From contig CAMLOZ010000070.1 of the NCBI GenBank assembly GCA_946481625.1, forward strand, positions 1 through 10,410: a stretch of 10,410 bases of DNA, given 5' to 3'. Source of the stretch: an uncultured Haloferula sp. GTDB lineage: Bacteria > Verrucomicrobiota > Verrucomicrobiae > Verrucomicrobiales > Akkermansiaceae. Position 1 is the stretch's first letter; the number at the start of each line of letters is the position of its first letter. A program made the translations under genes and the position numbers. Below, one piece after another: positions 7,176 through 10,410 of the stretch. The notes under the pieces are model-generated. The model saw nothing but the letters and a program-made list of their open reading frames with translations. It ran no database searches and had not been told where the DNA came from.

Positions 7176-7208
7176 AAAGAAAAGGCGGCACCCCCCGGGA
7201 GTGCCGCC
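7176..7208 (-). terminator. Intrinsic terminator of the RRM gene
   Basis: Perfect 8-bp stem GGCGGCAC (7184-7191) and GTGCCGCC (7201-7208) with a 9-base loop. On the minus strand the stem is followed by TTTTCTTT (7183 to 7176), a good U-tract. It lies about 25 bp beyond the minus-strand RRM stop. On the plus strand it is followed only by ACGAAGATTTTA, so it may also stop transcription from the opposite side, less efficiently. Confidence 0.8.
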
Positions 7209-7231
7209 ACGAAGATTTTAGGGGAAGCCGC

Positions 7232-7528
7232 TCAGTAACGGCGGCCGCCGGCAGGCTTGCCGCCACCACCTCCGCCACCGCGTTCCTCGCGGGCTTGGGC
7301 TTCGTTCACCTTGAGATTGCGGCCGTCCACTTCCTTCCCGTGAACAGCGGTGATCGCGCTCTGCATCGAGGCGGCGGAATCCATGGTCACGAACGCGAAG
7401 CCACGGGGTTGGCCGCTGTCGCGATCCATCGGGAGGTGGACATCGGTCACCTGCCCGTGTTGGGAAAACAGGGTTTCGAGGTCCTGTTTGGTCGTCTTGA
7501 ACGACAAATTGCCTACATACATTTTCAT
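7232..7528 (-). CDS. RRM-domain RNA-binding protein with Gly-rich tail
   Basis: The protein has 98 residues with one RNA recognition motif over residues 2 to about 80. RNP2 is MYVGNL (3-8) and RNP1 is RGFAFVTM (42-49), with the aromatic residues Y4, F44 and F46 used for stacking on RNA bases. The C-terminus is a glycine run with Arg ([16 protein letters not shown]), as in the small bacterial and cyanobacterial RNA-binding proteins, several of which respond to cold. It is cytoplasmic and probably binds single-stranded RNA. I chose ATG 7528, just before MYVGNL; the open frame reaches back to 7558, but that adds an Arg/Pro-rich segment not typical of the family. It faces the small plus-strand gene 7019-7159 and ends at the terminator between them. 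Confidence 0.93.
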   Translation of the reverse strand: MKMYVGNLSFKTTKQDLETLFSQHGQVTDVHLPMDRDSGQPRGFAFVTMDSAASMQSAITAVHGKEVDGRNLKVNEAQAREERGGGGGGGKPAGGRRY

Positions 7529-7626
7529 AGCATCCGGTGGTCCGCGTCTTGCGCGCATCTCTGCAACTGTTCCCGTTCGTCGGGTTTCAGATCACCACCG
7601 AATTTGTCAGACTCGCCTGGCAACAC
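7525..7626 (-). CDS. Possible upstream ORF coupled to the RRM gene
   Basis: Just upstream of the RRM start, a second frame runs from a GTG at 7626 and encodes 33 residues, including [16 protein letters not shown], before a TGA that overlaps the RRM ATG as ATGA. The frame stays open another 18 codons or so upstream, but without an ATG. The peptide is hydrophilic and helix-like ([10 protein letters not shown]), and the overlap is what coupled genes show. Against it are the absence of an ATG and a third-position GC content (21 of 33 codons) that looks lower than in neighbouring genes. It could be a leader peptide, the remnant of a longer gene, or chance. Confidence 0.25.
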   Translation of the reverse strand: MLPGESDKFGGDLKPDEREQLQRCAQDADHRML

Positions 7627-7796
7627 TCCAGGCCTTGATCTTGCCAAGGCGTGAACCAACGGACCAAAGTAGGGGGGAAGTGCTCAACAAGCCACAAGAA
7701 TCTCGAAATCCCGCCCTTCATGTCCAGAATCCCCCCGAAACGCCTGCAAGGGGCGGCGCATTGACGACAGGGCAGATCTCGATCACTCATCCAGCC

Positions 7797-8081
7797 ATGA
7801 AACCCGCTGTCCGCTCCGGTCTCGCTCTCGCCGTTCTCCTTGTAGCAGGCTGTGCCACCGAACCGCCGCTGGACCCGGGCAAGAAGTCCTACTTCGTGGA
7901 CGTGGAATTCACGGTCGCCCCGGATGGCAAGACCACGGATGCCAAGGTGATCAAGACCGACGCGCCGAAGCAGCTCCAGAAAGAAGCCTTGGAAGAAGTC
8001 CGGCGCTACCGGGCCGAGCCTTCCACCCGGGCGACGAGGGGCCGGCGGACGATCGAATTCGCGGTGGAGGCGACCCCATGA
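7797..8081 (+). CDS. Small lipoprotein with a TonB-C-terminal-like domain
   Basis: The protein has 94 residues. Residues 1-19 are a lipoprotein signal peptide: K2 and R6, a hydrophobic core, and lipobox VAGC with C19 as the lipidated residue. The mature part matches the pattern of a TonB C-terminal (energy transducer) domain: a strand (YFVDVEFTVAPDGK), a DAKVIKTDAP segment, then the helix LQKEALEEVRRYRAEPS and a last strand RRTIEFAVEA. TonB domains usually follow a membrane anchor and a Pro-rich linker; here a bare domain seems tethered by lipid, so it probably does not transmit energy from ExbB/ExbD and may serve as a periplasmic or outer-membrane-bound adaptor. TTGACG at 7761-7766 could be a -35 box. 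The next gene starts 52 bp downstream on the same strand. Confidence 0.72.
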   Translation: MKPAVRSGLALAVLLVAGCATEPPLDPGKKSYFVDVEFTVAPDGKTTDAKVIKTDAPKQLQKEALEEVRRYRAEPSTRATRGRRTIEFAVEATP

Positions 8082-8133
8082 GGCCCGCGCTTCCCACTCG
8101 CCAGAGCGGTCCCGGCAGTTAGAGTGTCGGGTC

Positions 8134-10410
8134 ATGACCCCGTCCGTCTCCGACTACGAGAAGCTCGGCACCTTTTACCTGGGCCGCGAGTATGATCTGG
8201 AAACCAAGTCCGCGAAGGGGGGGCTGGTGCTCTACGATTCGAAGGATCTGGTCACCCATGGCGTGGTGCTCGGAATGACCGGTTCCGGGAAGACCGGCCT
8301 CTGCCTCGCGCTGTTGGAAGAGGCCGCGATGGACAACATCCCGGCCATCGTGATCGACCCGAAAGGCGACATCTCGAATCTCCTGCTCACCTTCCCCGAT
8401 CTGGCCGCGGCCGATTTCCGCCCGTGGGTCAACGAGGACGATGCCGCGAAGAAGGGCGTCTCCCCGGACGAATTCGCCGCCAAGACCGCGGAGACCTGGA
8501 AGAAGGGTCTGGCCGATTGGGGCCAAGGTCCGGAGCGGATTGCCCAGCTCAAGTCGAAGGTGGACATCAACATTTTCACGCCCGGCTCGAGAGCGGGCGT
8601 CCCCGTCTCCATCCTCAGTTCGCTCGAGGCGCCGCCCTTCGAGATCATGGACGATGCCGAGCTGCTGGGAGAACGGATCGAGAGCACGGTTTCCTCGTTG
8701 CTTTCACTGGTGGGCGTCGATGCGGACCCGATCCAGAGCCCGCAGGCGATCCTGCTCTCGACGATCTTCCAGCACGAGTGGCAGTCAGAGCGCGACATCA
8801 CGCTGGAGACGCTGATCCGCCACATCCAGAAGCCGGCCTTCGACAAGGTGGGCGTGATCGATCTGGAGAGCTTCCTGCCGCAAAAGGACCGGCAGGCGCT
8901 CGCGCTCAAGTTCAACAACCTGCTCGCCTCGCCCGGCTTTTCGACCTGGCTGGAAGGACCGCCCCTGGACATCGCGAAAATGCTGCACGCGCCGGACGGT
9001 AAGCCGCGCATCTCCATTTTCTCCATCGCCCACCTCGGCGATGCCGAACGGATGTTCTTCGTGAGCCTGCTGCTGAACCAGACGCTCGGCTGGATGCGCT
9101 CGCAGAGCGGCACCACCTCGCTGCGGGCGCTGCTCTACATGGACGAGATCTACGGCTACCTGCCGCCGAGCGCGAATCCGCCGAGCAAGCGGCCGATGAT
9201 GACCTTGTTGAAACAGGCGCGCGCCTTCGGGCTCGGTTGCCTGCTGGCCACACAGAACCCGGTGGACCTCGACTACAAGGCGCTTTCGAACATCGGTACC
9301 TGGTTCCTCGGCCGCTTGCAGACCGAGCGCGACAAGCTGCGGGTGCTCGATGGCCTGGAAGGTGCCGCGGGCGCACAGGACGCGAAGTTCGACCGCTCGG
9401 AAATGGAGAGGCTGCTGTCCGGCCTCGGGAACCGGGTCTTCCTGATGAACAACGTGCACGAGGACCATCCGGTGCTCTTCCATGTGCGCTGGGTGATGAG
9501 CTACCTGACCGGTCCCCTCACCCGCACCAGCATCAAGGCCCTGATGGACCCGAAGCGCGCGGCCTTCGGCGGCGGGGCGGCTCCCCAAGCGGCGGCGGCC
9601 AATCCCATGGCGATGCCCGGCATGGCGGCCGGAACCGCCAAGCCCGCGAGCCGCCCGCTCTTGGGAGCAGGGATCGTGGAGAAATTCGCGCCGCCTGCGG
9701 GCGACGCTTCCGATGTGATTTACCGGCCGCATCTCCTTCGCGTGGGGACGGTCCATTTTAGCTCCGCCAAAACCGGCGTGGATGGCAGCCGCAAGGTGCG
9801 GAAGGTGAACGCCATCTTGCCCGAGGCGATCGATTGGGAGCGCGACCTGCCGCCCCCGCTCAAGCCGGAGGAACTTGGATCGGACCCGGCGGATGCTGCC
9901 GGCTTCGCGCCCCTGCCCGGCTTCGCCATGAATGCGGCGAACTACAAGCAGGTGGAGAAGGATTTCGCGGAGTGGCTCTATCGCAACGAGCGCGCCGAGA
10001 TTTTCTCCTGCCCCTCCCTGAAGGAATACTCGCAGCTCGGCGAATCCGAGGCTGAGTTCCGCGCCCGCCTTTCACAGAAAGCCCGCGAGGCTCGCGATGC
10101 TGCGGTGGAAAAACTCCGCGACGCCACCAAGAAGAAACTCACCACGCTGCAGGGAAAACTCCAGACCGCGGAAGGTTCTCTCGCCCGGCAGAAGGCTGAG
10201 TCGCAAGGCGCGCTGATGCAGGCGGGAACATCGATTCTCGGAGGGGTGCTCGGCGGCCTTTTTGGCCGCAAACGCGGCATCGGGTCCGTGGTCTCGAAGG
10301 GAACCAGCGCCTACAAACAGCATCAGGACGTGGCGGCCGCAGAAGACAAGGTGGAGGGCGTGCAACAGCAGATCGAGGAGCTGAATCAGGAACTGGAAGC
10401 CGAAATCGCC
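8134..10410 (+). CDS. HerA/DUF853-like P-loop ATPase with coiled-coil and glycine-zipper tail (3' partial)
   Basis: The frame opens at ATG 8134 and has no stop up to the last base (759 codons), so the C-terminus is missing. Residues 41-54 hold Walker A (GMTGSGKT, K53), followed by AIVIDPKGDISNL, as in HerA/FtsK-type ATPases of the DUF87/DUF853 kind. Walker B is ALLYMDE (D337, E338), the sensor-like strand is LLATQNP (371-376), and RLQTERDK (394-401) may hold an Arg finger. These enzymes form hexameric rings that pump DNA or other polymers; the substrate here is unknown. An Ala/Gly/Pro/Met linker (about 475-510) leads to a second domain. The tail has a predicted coiled coil (about 640-690), a Gly-rich hydrophobic segment (AGTSILGGVLGGLFGRKRGIG, 697-717) and another coiled coil (about 725 on). 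No clear ribosome binding site precedes the ATG. Confidence 0.85.
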   Translation, partial: MTPSVSDYEKLGTFYLGREYDLETKSAKGGLVLYDSKDLVTHGVVLGMTGSGKTGLCLALLEEAAMDNIPAIVIDPKGDISNLLLTFPDLAAADFRPWVNEDDAAKKGVSPDEFAAKTAETWKKGLADWGQGPERIAQLKSKVDINIFTPGSRAGVPVSILSSLEAPPFEIMDDAELLGERIESTVSSLLSLVGVDADPIQSPQAILLSTIFQHEWQSERDITLETLIRHIQKPAFDKVGVIDLESFLPQKDRQALALKFNNLLASPGFSTWLEGPPLDIAKMLHAPDGKPRISIFSIAHLGDAERMFFVSLLLNQTLGWMRSQSGTTSLRALLYMDEIYGYLPPSANPPSKRPMMTLLKQARAFGLGCLLATQNPVDLDYKALSNIGTWFLGRLQTERDKLRVLDGLEGAAGAQDAKFDRSEMERLLSGLGNRVFLMNNVHEDHPVLFHVRWVMSYLTGPLTRTSIKALMDPKRAAFGGGAAPQAAAANPMAMPGMAAGTAKPASRPLLGAGIVEKFAPPAGDASDVIYRPHLLRVGTVHFSSAKTGVDGSRKVRKVNAILPEAIDWERDLPPPLKPEELGSDPADAAGFAPLPGFAMNAANYKQVEKDFAEWLYRNERAEIFSCPSLKEYSQLGESEAEFRARLSQKAREARDAAVEKLRDATKKKLTTLQGKLQTAEGSLARQKAESQGALMQAGTSILGGVLGGLFGRKRGIGSVVSKGTSAYKQHQDVAAAEDKVEGVQQQIEELNQELEAEIA

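Noticed and set aside
7350..7796. Upstream extension of the lipoprotein frame to ATG 7350
   Set aside because: It runs antisense through the RRM gene, while ATG 7797 gives a proper lipoprotein signal peptide.
8232..9756. Long minus-strand frames (8232-9116 and 8785-9756) opposite the ATPase
   Set aside because: They lie antisense to the Walker A and B region; their translations are Ser/Arg- or His/Gln-rich and show no domain.

Overview
The window is a GC-rich bacterial chromosome segment with dense, short-gapped genes and few clear Shine-Dalgarno sequences. It looks like ordinary chromosome: I see no transposase, integrase, tRNA, rRNA, CRISPR array or phage gene. The gene content (a probable RecG end, a small Gly-rich RRM protein, a short Lys/Gln-rich protein, a GT4-GH130 pair and a HerA-like ATPase) would fit Verrucomicrobiota, perhaps a Luteolibacter-like member. 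That placement is an impression from protein style, not a search result.

Layout. Positions 1-135 hold the C-terminal end of a protein resembling RecG, followed one base later by an unrecognised 171-residue protein (137-652). Converging on it is a long minus-strand gene (661-2130) that fuses an AdaA-type methylphosphotriester sensor and AraC-type HTH to an AlkA 3-methyladenine glycosylase. Divergent from it is an Ogt-type O6-alkylguanine-DNA methyltransferase (2247-2750). Together these two genes supply the three activities of the adaptive response to alkylation, split as AdaA-AlkA plus Ogt. The 116-bp region between them contains an 18-bp inverted repeat with one mismatch, which is the most striking non-coding signal in the window. 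A small hypothetical gene follows (2815-3132).

The centre is a two-gene unit: a 751-residue protein with an N-terminal GT4-type glycosyltransferase and a long unassigned C-terminal domain (3273-5528), and a GH130-family mannoside phosphorylase/hydrolase-like protein (5525-6988). Their stop and start codons overlap as ATGA, so they are probably translationally coupled and act on the same glycan, likely a mannoside. A 46-residue Lys/Gln-rich protein (7019-7159) lies just downstream. A convergent RRM RNA-binding protein (7232-7528, minus strand) ends at a clear intrinsic terminator.

The right end carries a short lipoprotein with a TonB-C-terminal-like domain (7797-8081) and then a HerA/DUF853-like ATPase (8134 onward). 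The ATPase stays open through the last base of the window and so is cut at its 3' end. It has Walker A and B motifs and an unusual C-terminal tail of two predicted coiled coils around a glycine-zipper segment.
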